Positions 1 through 10,054 are shown, numbered from the stretch's first letter. The stretch: 64,000 nucleotides of DNA from Arthrobacter sp. ISL-28 (GCF_018613875.1 NZ_JAGGPJ010000011.1:37396-101395); one strand, 5' to 3'. Notes: generated by a model from the letters alone, not told the origin. Program-made: numbers and translations.

Positions 1-1077
1 GACCCCGCCAAACTGCGCATCCGCACCTGGCACAACCGTGAACTTGTCCAGGACGACACCACTCAAGACCTGCTCTTCCCGTTCGCCCGCCTGGTGGCGG
101 ACCTGTCGCAACTGCTCAGCCTCGAGGAGGGTGACATCATCCTCACCGGCACCCCCGCAGGCGCCTCAGTCGCCGCACCGGGTGACGTGCTGGAGGTCGA
201 GGTCGGCACCTTGGACGGGACCCTGACCACCGGGCGCTTGGTGACCCGGGTGGAGGAGGGTACGACGCCGTTTGCAGACTTTGGTGCCCGGCCCAAGGTT
301 GATGACCTGCAGCGGGAGGAGGCTTATGGTTCACGCGCGGCGGCAGGCCTGCCGGCCGCCGATGCCGCTTCCGCACTGAGCCCAGAGCTGAAAGCCAAAC
401 TGGAGAGCGTCTGCACTGCCACGCTGTCCTCGCAGCTGCGCAAGCGCGGCCTCAACAACGTCAGCATCGACGGCCTCACCTCCACCCGGCCCGAGAAGCG
501 GGTTGTGGGGCTGGCCCGGACGCTGCGCTACGTTCCCAACCGTGAGGATCTCTTCAAGACCCACGGCGGCGGCTTCAACGCCCAGAAACGTGCCATCGAT
601 TCGGTCAACGAGGGCGAGATCCTGGTCATGGAAGCCCGCGGCGAGAAGGGCACCGGCACTATCGGTGACATCCTGGCCCTGCGCGCCCAGGTGCGCGGCG
701 CCGCCGCCATCATTACCGACGGCGGGGTCCGCGACTTCTCCACGGTGGCTGCCATGGAGCTGCCCACCTACTACGCCAACCCGCACCCTGCCGTGCTGGG
801 CCGCCGACACATCCCTTGGGACACGGACATCACCATTGCCTGCGGCGGCACCACCGTGCAGCCCGGAGACATCATTGTGGCCGATGCGGACGGCATCCTG
901 GTGATCCCGCCGGCGCTGGCCGAGGAAGTGGCCGACGATTCGATCGTCCAAGAGCGCGAAGAAACCTTCATCGCCGAAATGGTGGAGCAGGGCCACAGCG
1001 TCGACGGGCTCTACCCCCTGAACGCCGAATGGCGGGCCAGGTACAACGAATGGGAAGCAGGCAAAGTCAATGACTGA
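1..1077 (+). CDS. FAH-family / RraA-like fusion protein (HpaG-like), truncated at left edge
   Basis: The frame is open from base 1, so the N-terminus lies outside the window; 358 residues are visible. Residues 1 to about 90 are the end of a fumarylacetoacetate hydrolase fold, with the typical GDIILTGTPAG strand at 44-54. From about residue 125 a complete RraA/HMG-aldolase-like domain follows, carrying the family's D-x20-R-D metal and pyruvate-binding motif (D223, R244, D245, fragment numbering). FAH proteins of the HpaG type decarboxylate and isomerise the ring-cleavage product of homoprotocatechuate. RraA-like aldolases are known to decarboxylate oxaloacetate-like acids. I infer that the fusion carries out the decarboxylase/isomerase step of this operon, with the split of work unknown. 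The stop overlaps the GntR start by 8 bp. A GTG at 94 exists but would cut the FAH domain, so it is not the real start. Confidence 0.85.
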   Translation, partial: DPAKLRIRTWHNRELVQDDTTQDLLFPFARLVADLSQLLSLEEGDIILTGTPAGASVAAPGDVLEVEVGTLDGTLTTGRLVTRVEEGTTPFADFGARPKVDDLQREEAYGSRAAAGLPAADAASALSPELKAKLESVCTATLSSQLRKRGLNNVSIDGLTSTRPEKRVVGLARTLRYVPNREDLFKTHGGGFNAQKRAIDSVNEGEILVMEARGEKGTGTIGDILALRAQVRGAAAIITDGGVRDFSTVAAMELPTYYANPHPAVLGRRHIPWDTDITIACGGTTVQPGDIIVADADGILVIPPALAEEVADDSIVQEREETFIAEMVEQGHSVDGLYPLNAEWRARYNEWEAGKVND

Positions 1078-1810
1078 AACGGCAACGGCCGCCGGCCCCA
1101 CCCCCATTACCGCAGGTACCGGCACCAGTGCCGGCACCGCGTCCACCACGGCCGGCAGCAAGTCCGAGCAGGCCTACCAGGCGGTGAAGGCTCGGATCGT
1201 GGAGGGCACCTACACCCCCGGCTACCGGCTGGTCCTGGGCACCATCGCCAAGGACCTCGGGTTCAGCGTGGTCCCCGTCCGGGAAGCCATCCGCCGCCTC
1301 GAGGCTGAGGGCCTGGTGAAGTTCGAGCGTAATGTCGGAGCCACCGTGGCCGGGATCGATCCCACCGAATACCTCTACACCATGCAGACGCTGAGCATCG
1401 TGGAAGGAGCGGCCACCGCGCTTTCCGCACCGCTGATCGGTGAAACGGACATCGCCCGGGCCCGGGCGGTGAACGAGGAGATGCGGGAATGCCTGGAACA
1501 TTTCGATCCAGTCCGCTTCACCCAGTTGAACCAGGACTTCCACAGCGTCCTCTTTGAACACTGCCCCAACCCGCACATCCTTGATTTGGTCCACCGCGGC
1601 TGGAACCGGCTGGCCTCCCTGCGGTCCTCCACGTTCCGCTTCGTGCCCGGCCGCGCCCACGAATCCGTGGACGAGCACGAGGCCCTCCTGAAGCTCATCG
1701 AAACCGGAGCCGACGCCGAGGAGATCGAAAAGGCCGCACGGCTGCACCGCTCCGCCACCCTGGAAGCCTACCTCTCCCAAACCAACGTGGGGTCACTTAG
1801 CGCCGAATAA
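1070..1810 (+). CDS. GntR-family transcriptional regulator (FCD/FadR type)
   Basis: This is a 246-residue DNA-binding regulator. Residues 1-30 are a low-complexity Thr/Ala/Gly tail. Residues about 33-100 form a GntR winged helix with the characteristic VPVREAIRRLEAEGLV recognition segment, followed by an all-helical FCD ligand-binding domain with metal-binding-type histidines (for example in QDFHSVL and the final LHRSA). Its start overlaps the preceding gene by 8 bp, and it sits between the fusion gene and hpaE, so it very probably controls this aromatic-acid operon in response to a pathway intermediate. The 59-bp gap before hpaE contains an imperfect palindrome centred on CTAG near 1849-1852, a possible operator. 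Both the ligand and the operator are inference. Confidence 0.9.
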   Translation: MTETATAAGPTPITAGTGTSAGTASTTAGSKSEQAYQAVKARIVEGTYTPGYRLVLGTIAKDLGFSVVPVREAIRRLEAEGLVKFERNVGATVAGIDPTEYLYTMQTLSIVEGAATALSAPLIGETDIARARAVNEEMRECLEHFDPVRFTQLNQDFHSVLFEHCPNPHILDLVHRGWNRLASLRSSTFRFVPGRAHESVDEHEALLKLIETGADAEEIEKAARLHRSATLEAYLSQTNVGSLSAE

Positions 1811-1869
1811 CGGCCCGGAATTGGGCTGTAACTGACCCCGCGTTGCTCTAGACAGTAAGGAAAACAACA

Positions 1870-3411
<1,542 letters not shown>

Positions 3412-3452
3412 GCCCTTTTCCCAGTACCTACTTTCAAAGAAGAGAGAATCCC

Positions 3453-4541
3453 ATGACCAACTTCGTTCCCACCCCCACCGTTCCCGCCCCGGACATCGTC
3501 CGCTGCGCCTACATGGAGATCGTTGTCACCGACCTCGCCAAGTCACGCGAGTTCTACGTGGACGTCCTCGGCCTGCACGTCACCGAGGAAGACGAAAACA
3601 CCATCTACCTGCGCTCCCTCGAGGAGTTCATCCACCACAACCTGGTCCTGCGCAAGGGACCCATCGCCGCTGTCGCAGCCTTCGCCTACCGGGTGAAGTC
3701 CCCCGCAGAGGTGGACGCCGCCGAGGCCTACTACAAGGAGCTGGGCTGCCGGACCGAGCGCCGCAAGGAAGGCTTCACCAAGGGCATCGGCGATTCCGTC
3801 CGGGTCGAGGACCCGCTGGGCTTCCCCTACGAGTTCTTCTACGAGACCGAGCACGTCGAGCGCCTCACCCAGCGCTACGACCTCTACTCCGCCGGCGAGC
3901 TGGTACGACTGGACCATTTCAACCAGGTCACCCCGGACGTCCCGCGCGGCCGCAAGTACCTCGAGGACCTCGGTTTCCGTGTCTCCGAGGACATCCAGGA
4001 CTCCGACGGCGTGTCCTACGCTGTCTGGATGCACCGCAAGCAGACGGTCCACGACACCGCCCTGACCGGCGGCAACGGGCCGCGCATGCACCATGTCGCG
4101 TTCGCCACGCACGAGAAGCACAACATCATCCAGATCTGCGACAAGATGGGCGCCCTGCGCATCTCGGACCGGATCGAACGCGGCCCCGGCCGGCACGGCG
4201 TGTCCAACGCGTTCTACCTGTACATCCTGGATCCGGACGGCCACCGCATCGAGATCTACACCCAGGACTACTACACCGGCGATCCCGACAACCCGGTAGT
4301 GACCTGGGACGTCCACGACAACCAGCGCCGCGACTGGTGGGGCAACCCCGTGGTCCCCTCCTGGTACACGGAAGCCTCACTCGTCCTGGACCTGGACGGA
4401 AACCCGCAGCCGGTCATCGAGCGCGAGGAAAAGAGCGAGATGGCCGTGACCGTGGGAGCCGACGGCTTCTCCTACACGCGCAAGGACGACTCTGCTGCAG
4501 GCACCGACACAGTGGGCTTCAAGCTGGGAGCGCAGGTCTAA
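3453..4541 (+). CDS. hpaD: 3,4-dihydroxyphenylacetate (homoprotocatechuate) 2,3-dioxygenase
   Basis: This 362-residue type I extradiol dioxygenase opens the homoprotocatechuate ring proximally to the side chain. It consists of paired vicinal-oxygen-chelate modules. With the start at 3453 the active-site numbering coincides with the Brevibacterium fuscum HPCD and Arthrobacter MndD enzymes: metal ligands H155, H214 and E267; second-sphere H200, R243, H248 and Y257; and W192. I chose the ATG at 3453 because it follows AAGAAGAGAGAATCCC and gives this alignment. A longer reading upstream overlaps hpaE and has no family similarity. HPCD uses Fe(II) and MndD uses Mn(II), and the sequence alone does not tell which metal is used here. 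hpaH begins 1 bp after the stop. Confidence 0.97.
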   Translation: MTNFVPTPTVPAPDIVRCAYMEIVVTDLAKSREFYVDVLGLHVTEEDENTIYLRSLEEFIHHNLVLRKGPIAAVAAFAYRVKSPAEVDAAEAYYKELGCRTERRKEGFTKGIGDSVRVEDPLGFPYEFFYETEHVERLTQRYDLYSAGELVRLDHFNQVTPDVPRGRKYLEDLGFRVSEDIQDSDGVSYAVWMHRKQTVHDTALTGGNGPRMHHVAFATHEKHNIIQICDKMGALRISDRIERGPGRHGVSNAFYLYILDPDGHRIEIYTQDYYTGDPDNPVVTWDVHDNQRRDWWGNPVVPSWYTEASLVLDLDGNPQPVIEREEKSEMAVTVGADGFSYTRKDDSAAGTDTVGFKLGAQV

Positions 4542-4542
4542 G

Positions 4543-5328
4543 GTGCTTGACCCGAAGACAATCGAGGCAATCGCCGACGAACTCGTGGAGGCCGGCCGCA
4601 GCCGCACGCCCGTCCCCCGCCTGACTGCACGCTATCCGGAGATGACCGTGGAGGACTCCTACGCGGTGCAGCAGCTGTGGCGTCGCCGCAATGAGGACGC
4701 CGGCCGGACCCTGGTGGGGCGGAAAATCGGCCTGACGTCGAAGGCCATGCAGGCCGCCACCGGTATCACGGAACCGGATTACGGTGCCATCTTCGATGAC
4801 ATGGTGCTGGAAACGGGTTGCTCGGTGGAATGGGACAGGTACACCCACCCGCGGGTGGAGGTGGAGCTGGCGTTTGTCCTGAAGGACGGGCTAAAAGGCC
4901 CCGGCTGCACCATCTTCGATGTCCTGAAAGCCACGGACTACGTGGTTCCGGCCCTTGAGATCCTCGATTCCCGAATCGAGATGGAGGGCCGGACCATCGT
5001 GGACACCATTGCGGACAACGCGGCCATGGGTGCCATGGTGGTGGGCGGCCGGCCGGTGAAGCCGGACGCCGTCGACCTCCGCTGGGTCTCGGCCATCCTC
5101 TACAAGAACCAGACCGTGGAGGAAACCGGGGTGGCGGCGGGCGTCCTTGACCACCCGGCGAACGGCGTGCACTGGCTGGCCAACAAAATTGCTGCCCACG
5201 GGGACAGCATGAAGGCCGGCGACATCATCCTGGCCGGCTCCTTCACGCGGCCCCTCTGGGTGTACAAGGGCGATACCGTCCACGCAGACTACGGACCGCT
5301 GGGAGCTGTGACATGCCGCTTCGAATAG
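4543..5328 (+). CDS. hpaH: 2-oxo-hept-4-ene-1,7-dioate hydratase
   Basis: This 261-residue member of the hydratase/decarboxylase (HpcG/MhpD) family adds water to 2-oxohept-4-ene-1,7-dioate, giving the substrate of HpaI. Visible family features are GRKIGLTSKAMQ near residue 65, the acidic metal-binding segment PRVEVELAFVL near 105-115, and LEILDSRIE near 145. The length matches E. coli HpaH (about 267). The GTG start at 4543 leaves one base after the hpaD stop, and the 3' end overlaps hpaI by 16 bp, so translation is very likely coupled along the operon. Confidence 0.93.
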   Translation: MLDPKTIEAIADELVEAGRSRTPVPRLTARYPEMTVEDSYAVQQLWRRRNEDAGRTLVGRKIGLTSKAMQAATGITEPDYGAIFDDMVLETGCSVEWDRYTHPRVEVELAFVLKDGLKGPGCTIFDVLKATDYVVPALEILDSRIEMEGRTIVDTIADNAAMGAMVVGGRPVKPDAVDLRWVSAILYKNQTVEETGVAAGVLDHPANGVHWLANKIAAHGDSMKAGDIILAGSFTRPLWVYKGDTVHADYGPLGAVTCRFE

Positions 5329-6122
5329 AGCCGGACAAGACGTTCCGGGATGCCCTGGCCGCGACGGACCGCCCGCTGGCCGGGATGTGGGTGTGCTCCG
5401 GCAGCCCACTGGTGGCCGAACTCTGCGCCGGATCCGGCCTGGACTGGCTCCTGGTGGACGCCGAGCACAGCCCCAACGGGCTCGAATCGATCCTCGCCCA
5501 GCTGCAGGCGGTCCACGGCTACCCCGTCCACGCCGTGGTCCGGCCGCCGGTGAACGACACCGTGGTGATCAAGCAGTACCTGGACCTGGGCGTGCAGAAT
5601 CTGCTGCTCCCCATGGTCAATTCGGTGGCTGAGGCGGAGGCTGCAGTGGCCGCCACCCGCTACCCGCCCCAAGGTGTCCGCGGGGTGGGCTCAGCCCTGG
5701 CCCGGGCCGCCCGCTGGAACCGGGTCCCGGACTACCTTGCCCGGGCCGGGGAGACGATCAGCGTCACCGTGCAGATTGAATCGACGGCGGCCGTGGACGC
5801 GGTGGAGGACATTCTGAAGGTGGACGGTGTGGACGCCGTCTTCCTGGGGCCCTCCGACCTTGCCGCCTCCATGGGACTGCTGGGCCAGCAGGAACACGCC
5901 GAGGTGCGCGCGGCCGTCGAACGCTGCCTCGCTGCCGCCAACAAAGCGGGCAAACCCGCCGGCGTCAACGCCTTCAACCCCGACACGGCTCACCACTACC
6001 TTGCCAGCGGCGCCAAGTTCCTCCTGGTGGGGGCCGACGTCGCCCTGCTGGCGAGGGGCTCCGAAGCCCTCGCCGCCAAGTACGTCCACCCGTCCGACGG
6101 CGACGCCACCGCCAGCTACTGA
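5313..6122 (+). CDS. hpaI: 4-hydroxy-2-oxoheptanedioate aldolase
   Basis: This 269-residue class II pyruvate aldolase (HpcH/HpaI family) splits 4-hydroxy-2-oxoheptanedioate into pyruvate and succinic semialdehyde. The catalytic residues known from E. coli HpaI are all present with a constant offset of +7: base H52 (VDAEHSPNG), R77, and metal ligands E156 (VQIES) and D182 (GPSDLAASMG). The pyruvate-binding GVRGVGS loop is at 121-127. The start overlaps hpaH by 16 bp. The product feeds the semialdehyde dehydrogenase that follows. Confidence 0.96.
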   Translation: MPLRIEPDKTFRDALAATDRPLAGMWVCSGSPLVAELCAGSGLDWLLVDAEHSPNGLESILAQLQAVHGYPVHAVVRPPVNDTVVIKQYLDLGVQNLLLPMVNSVAEAEAAVAATRYPPQGVRGVGSALARAARWNRVPDYLARAGETISVTVQIESTAAVDAVEDILKVDGVDAVFLGPSDLAASMGLLGQQEHAEVRAAVERCLAAANKAGKPAGVNAFNPDTAHHYLASGAKFLLVGADVALLARGSEALAAKYVHPSDGDATASY

Positions 6123-6132
6123 CCTGATACCG

Positions 6133-6153
6133 CTGGTTGAGCCTGTCGAAACC
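6133..6153 (+). repeat. Short interspersed repeat (GGTTTCGACAGGCTCAACCA type), copy 1
   Basis: A 21-bp element lies in the 69-bp gap between hpaI and gabD. Its reverse complement recurs without a mismatch at 38913-38933, inside the tail of a membrane-protein gene. The element is not itself a long palindrome, and its function is unknown. Confidence 0.75.
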
Positions 6154-6191
6154 CCGTGGAACCCCCATACCCCTTCTTGAGGAGCCCCAGC

Positions 6192-7712
6192 ATGACCTCT
6201 TCTCCCGTCATCTCCCCTGCCATCTCACCGGCTGCCGTCACCCCCGAGCGTGAAGCCGCCCTCCTCGCCTCCGTGCCCACCGGCCTGCTGATCGGCGGGC
6301 ATTGGCGGGACGCGTCCGACGGCGGCACGTTCGATGTCCACGACCCCGCCACGGGGGAGATACTTGCCACACTGGCCTCGGCCACAAGCGAGGACGCCCT
6401 CGCCGCGCTCGACGCAGCCGATGCAGCCCAGGCCTCCTGGGCACGCACCGCCCCGCGCGAACGGGCAGAAATCCTGCGCCGCGCGTTCGATCTGGTGACG
6501 GAACGGGCCGAGGACTTCGCGCTCCTGATGACCCTGGAAATGGGCAAGCCCCTGGCCGAAGCCCGCGGCGAGGTCAGCTACGGCGCCGAGTTCCTGCGCT
6601 GGTTCTCCGAAGAGACGGTCCGCGATTACGGCCGCTACCTCACCACCCCCGAGGGCAAGAACAAGATCCTGGTCCAGCACAAGCCGGTGGGCCCCTGCCT
6701 GCTCATCACGCCGTGGAACTTCCCGCTGGCCATGGCCACCCGCAAGGTCGCCCCCGCCGTCGCAGCCGGCTGCACCATGGTCCTGAAACCGGCGAAACTC
6801 ACCCCGCTGACGGCCCAACTGTTCGCTCAGACCATGCTGGAGGCAGGGCTGCCCGCGGGCGTGCTGAACGTGGTGTCCTCCTCCAGCGCCTCAGGCATCT
6901 CCGGGCCGCTGCTGGCCGATCCGCGGCTGCGGAAGGTCTCTTTCACCGGCTCCACCCCTGTGGGCAAGCGGCTCATGGCCGACGCCGCGCAGAACGTACT
7001 GCGCACGTCCATGGAACTCGGCGGCAACGCCCCGTTCATCGTGTTCGAGGACGCCGACCTGGACAAGGCAGTCGAGGGGGCCATGGCCGCCAAGATGCGG
7101 AACATGGGCGAGGCCTGCACCGCCGCGAACCGCTTCCTCGTCCACGAATCCGTCGCCGCCGAGTTCACCGCCAAATTCGCCGCCGCCATGGGCGCCCTAA
7201 CCACCGGCCGCGGCACCGAACCAGCCACCCATGTAGGTCCGCTCATCGACGACGGCGCGCGCGAGGACGTCCACGCCCTGGTGACCGCCGCCGTCGACGC
7301 CGGAGCCACCGCCGTCACCGGCGGCGCACCCGTTCCTGGCGCCGGCTACTTCTACCAGCCCACCGTCCTGAGCAACGTGCCCAACGGCGCCGAGATCCTG
7401 AGGCGTGAAATCTTCGGGCCCGTCGCTCCGGTCACCACCTTCGCCACGGAGGAGGACGCCATCCGCCTGGCCAATGCCAGCGAATACGGCCTCGCTTCCT
7501 ACCTCTACAGCCGCGACTTCAACCGCCTCCTGCGCGTCGCGGAACAGATCGAATTCGGCATGGTGGGCTTCAACGCCGGGGTCATCTCCAATGCAGCCGC
7601 CCCCTTCGGCGGGGTCAAGCAGTCCGGACTCGGCCGCGAAGGCGGCTCCGAGGGCATCGCCGAATACACCACCACGCAGTACATCGGCATCGCGGACCCC
7701 TACACCGCCTGA
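6192..7712 (+). CDS. gabD: NAD(P)-dependent succinate-semialdehyde dehydrogenase
   Basis: This 506-residue aldehyde dehydrogenase of the GabD type closes the pathway by oxidising the succinic semialdehyde released by HpaI to succinate for the TCA cycle. Catalytic residues are N176 (TPWNFP), E275 (SMELGGN) and C309 (GEACTAANR). The FTGSTPVGKRL cofactor segment and the PFGGVKQSGLGREGG C-terminal loop are typical of succinate-semialdehyde dehydrogenases. ATG at 6192 has GAGGAG 8 bases upstream. A short repeat element sits in the 69 bp before it. The next feature downstream is a bidirectional hairpin, so the operon ends here. Confidence 0.9.
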   Translation: MTSSPVISPAISPAAVTPEREAALLASVPTGLLIGGHWRDASDGGTFDVHDPATGEILATLASATSEDALAALDAADAAQASWARTAPRERAEILRRAFDLVTERAEDFALLMTLEMGKPLAEARGEVSYGAEFLRWFSEETVRDYGRYLTTPEGKNKILVQHKPVGPCLLITPWNFPLAMATRKVAPAVAAGCTMVLKPAKLTPLTAQLFAQTMLEAGLPAGVLNVVSSSSASGISGPLLADPRLRKVSFTGSTPVGKRLMADAAQNVLRTSMELGGNAPFIVFEDADLDKAVEGAMAAKMRNMGEACTAANRFLVHESVAAEFTAKFAAAMGALTTGRGTEPATHVGPLIDDGAREDVHALVTAAVDAGATAVTGGAPVPGAGYFYQPTVLSNVPNGAEILRREIFGPVAPVTTFATEEDAIRLANASEYGLASYLYSRDFNRLLRVAEQIEFGMVGFNAGVISNAAAPFGGVKQSGLGREGGSEGIAEYTTTQYIGIADPYTA

Positions 7713-7745
7713 CGAAGCGCGGGTGCGGCAGCCGATTGAAAGCAC

Positions 7746-7803
7746 GGGCATAACCGGTTACCTCGGACCACCAATGGACGAGCCGAGGCAGCCGGTTATG
7801 CCC
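7746..7803. terminator. Bidirectional hairpin terminator
   Basis: A long inverted repeat: outer arms GGGCATAACCGG (7746-7757) and CCGGTTATGCCC (7792-7803), inner arms CCTCGG (7761-7766) and CCGAGG (7783-7788). It lies between gabD (+) and the isochorismatase remnant (minus), whose stop codon falls inside the right arm. Its position suits termination for both strands; there is no clear T tract. Confidence 0.7.
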
Positions 7804-8330
7804 GGGTCAGATGCGCCATCCCGGCTATCGCGGAACTGCCAAGATCGCTCGTTTCCAGAGCCTGCTGAGTTTCAAGGGCATCGGTCCACGCATTGGTGGT
7901 GCTGACGGCGGCCCAGTTTGAGTTCAACAGTGTGAGCAGGGTTGTGTGCACTGTCTTTGCGTCGGCGAAACCTGCGTCGTCGGCGAGGTTGATGGCCCCC
8001 GTGGCGTCTGAGAGAACTTCGGTCTTGAAGCCGAGGAATTCCGCTTCAACGGCAGAAGCGAGGACGCAGTTGTTGGTCATGTAGCCGACGAGGGTGACGG
8101 TGTCGATGTCGTGCTGGCGCAGCCGTACTGCTTGACGACGCCCTTCCATGCATCGGTTCTGCGGCGTTCGATGTCGGGGTGAAGCTCGAATTCCGGTGTG
8201 CCGGTGCAAAGACCGGGGCGCCTTCACCTGCGCTGTGTTGTATGGCCACAATGGGGATTCCGGCGGCCCCCGCGGCGTCGACAGCTCGCGTGATCATCGG
8301 CAGGGACTCCTGGTGCGGCGGGTACTTTGA
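7796..8330 (-). pseudogene. Isochorismatase-family (cysteine hydrolase) gene remnant
   Basis: On the minus strand, three pieces of one isochorismatase-like hydrolase appear in different frames. An N-terminal part (from about 8330 to 8205) reads ITRAVDAAGAAGIPIVAIQH. A middle part (about 8205-8120) reads GTPEFELHPDIERRR and DAWKGVVKQYG. A C-terminal part (about 8125-7796) contains RQHDIDTVTLVGYMTNNCV, where the C is the family's nucleophilic cysteine. At least two frameshifts and a small internal deletion separate them, and the first strand with the catalytic Asp is missing. The gene cannot make a normal protein. It adjoins an AraC-type remnant on the other strand, a pairing often seen intact elsewhere. 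Confidence 0.8.
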
Positions 8331-8341
8331 TCAACTTGTCC

Positions 8342-8479
8342 ATTGATCAGGTTGCAGCTGACTGCGGCTTCGGCAGCGCTGTGACGCTCCGGCAGAACTT
8401 CGCAACAACCCTTTTCACCACCCCAACGGAATACAGACGCCACTTCGACGTCCGACTCCGGCGAACGCCCTCGGGCTGA
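8342..8479 (+). pseudogene. C-terminal fragment of a GlxA/AraC-family transcriptional regulator
   Basis: Read on the plus strand, the frame gives DQVAADCGFGSAVTLRQNF, then about 24 residues including TTPTEYRRHFD, then a stop at 8477-8479. This is the second helix-turn-helix of GlxA-type AraC regulators (family pattern GFGS...LR..F....G.TP..YRR.F). Only the last 45 or so residues remain. Everything N-terminal is lost, apparently by the same deletion that removed the start of the neighbouring isochorismatase gene. From 8480 to 8623 I see only the upstream region of the next gene. Confidence 0.7.
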
Positions 8480-8623
8480 CTACTCCAGCTGTCCACTCTG
8501 TGCTCCCTGCGTCAAGGGTCCTGCGCGAAATGACAAGAGATTTCGGCAACAGTTATCCACACTTGAAAGCAACCCGCTATGCCATTCGGCTAGCGCCCTT
8601 GCCTACTCGAAGTGGAGTGAATC

Positions 8624-10033
8624 TTGGAAACCTACGATGCGCTGCTCGCGTCCATTACCCCCACGTCCGGCCCTACGCGGACCGTCCTCGACCCGGCAAC
8701 AGGCGATCCGGTAGGCGAAGCCCCCGTTCACACCCTCGAAGACCTGGAACTGGCTGTCGGTGCCGCCCAGGCCGCCCAGCCGGCGTGGGCAGCCCTCGGC
8801 CACGACGCCCGGTCCGCCGCGCTCCTCAAGGCAGCCGACGCCGTCGAACGCTCCGCCGAAGAACTCGCCCGCCTTCTCTCCCGGGAGCAGGGCAAACCGC
8901 TGAACGGCCCCAATGCCCGGTTCGAAGTCGGCGCCTGCGCTGCATGGCTCCGCACCACCGCCACCACCGAGCTCAAGCCCGAGACCGTGGTGGACGACGG
9001 CGAGACCTACGCCGAACTGCACTACAAGCCCATCGGCGTCGTCGGCGCCATCGGCCCTTGGAACTGGCCCATGATGATCACCATCTGGCAGATCGCCCCC
9101 GCCCTTCGGATGGGCAATACTGTGGTGGTCAAACCCTCCAAGATGACGCCGCTCTCCGTCCTCGCCTTGGTTAAAGTGCTCAATGAAGAACTGCCCGGAG
9201 GCGTCCTCAACATCATCTCCGGCGACCGGGAGGTGGGCGCCCGGCTGGCCGAACACCCCGCCGTCGGGAAAATCATGTTCACTGGCTCCACCGCCGCCGG
9301 GCGGGCAATCATCAAATCCTCCGCGGACACGGTCAAGCGCCTCACCCTGGAACTGGGCGGAAACGACGCCGGCATCGTGCTGCCCGACGCCGACCCCAAA
9401 GCCATCGCCGAAGGCCTGTTCTGGGGCGCCTTCATCAACACCGGCCAGACCTGCGCCGCGCTGAAGCGCCTTTATGTCCACGACGACATCTACGACGCCG
9501 TCTGCGACGAACTCACCAACGTTGCCAAGACCATGCCGATGGGCAACGGACTCGACGAGAACAACGTCCTGGGCCCGCTGCAGAACAAGGCCCAGTACGA
9601 CATCGTCGCCCAGCTGGTTGAAGCAGCCCGGGTCTCCGGCGCCCGGATCCTGCTCGGCGGGGACCCGGACCCGGACCAGCCCGGCTACTTCTACCCCACC
9701 ACCCTCGTGGCCGACATCGACAACGACAACCCGCTGGTCGCCGAGGAACAGTTTGGCCCCGCATTGCCCATCATCCGCTACAGCACCGTGGACGAGGCAG
9801 TCGCCCATGCCAACGCCCTCGAAGTCGGGCTCGGCGCCTCAGTATGGTCCTCCGACCCTGCGGCAGCCCGCGAAGTCGCCGCCCGCATCCAAGCCGGCAC
9901 AGTCTGGATCAACAAGCACGGCGCGGTGGACCCCCGCGTTCCGTTCGGCGGCGCGAAGCAGTCCGGCTACGGCCTGGAATTCGGCGTGGAAGGCCTCAAA
10001 GCCCTCGGCGTGCCTCAGGTGATCAACGGCTAA
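8624..10033 (+). CDS. Aldehyde dehydrogenase family protein
   Basis: This is a 469-residue NAD(P)-dependent aldehyde dehydrogenase. The full catalytic set is present: N147 (GPWNWPM), E243 (TLELGGNDA) and C277 (TGQTCAALKR), plus the cofactor loop FTGSTAAGR at 219-227 and the C-terminal PFGGAKQSGYGLEFG. The start is a TTG at 8624 with GTGGAGTG about 6 bases upstream; no ATG or GTG fits as well. It stands alone, after a region of gene decay and before a hairpin terminator, so context gives no substrate. It differs clearly from the two dehydrogenases of the upstream operon. Confidence 0.88.
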   Translation: METYDALLASITPTSGPTRTVLDPATGDPVGEAPVHTLEDLELAVGAAQAAQPAWAALGHDARSAALLKAADAVERSAEELARLLSREQGKPLNGPNARFEVGACAAWLRTTATTELKPETVVDDGETYAELHYKPIGVVGAIGPWNWPMMITIWQIAPALRMGNTVVVKPSKMTPLSVLALVKVLNEELPGGVLNIISGDREVGARLAEHPAVGKIMFTGSTAAGRAIIKSSADTVKRLTLELGGNDAGIVLPDADPKAIAEGLFWGAFINTGQTCAALKRLYVHDDIYDAVCDELTNVAKTMPMGNGLDENNVLGPLQNKAQYDIVAQLVEAARVSGARILLGGDPDPDQPGYFYPTTLVADIDNDNPLVAEEQFGPALPIIRYSTVDEAVAHANALEVGLGASVWSSDPAAAREVAARIQAGTVWINKHGAVDPRVPFGGAKQSGYGLEFGVEGLKALGVPQVING

Positions 10034-10054
10034 GACGTCACATTACGTACGTGA

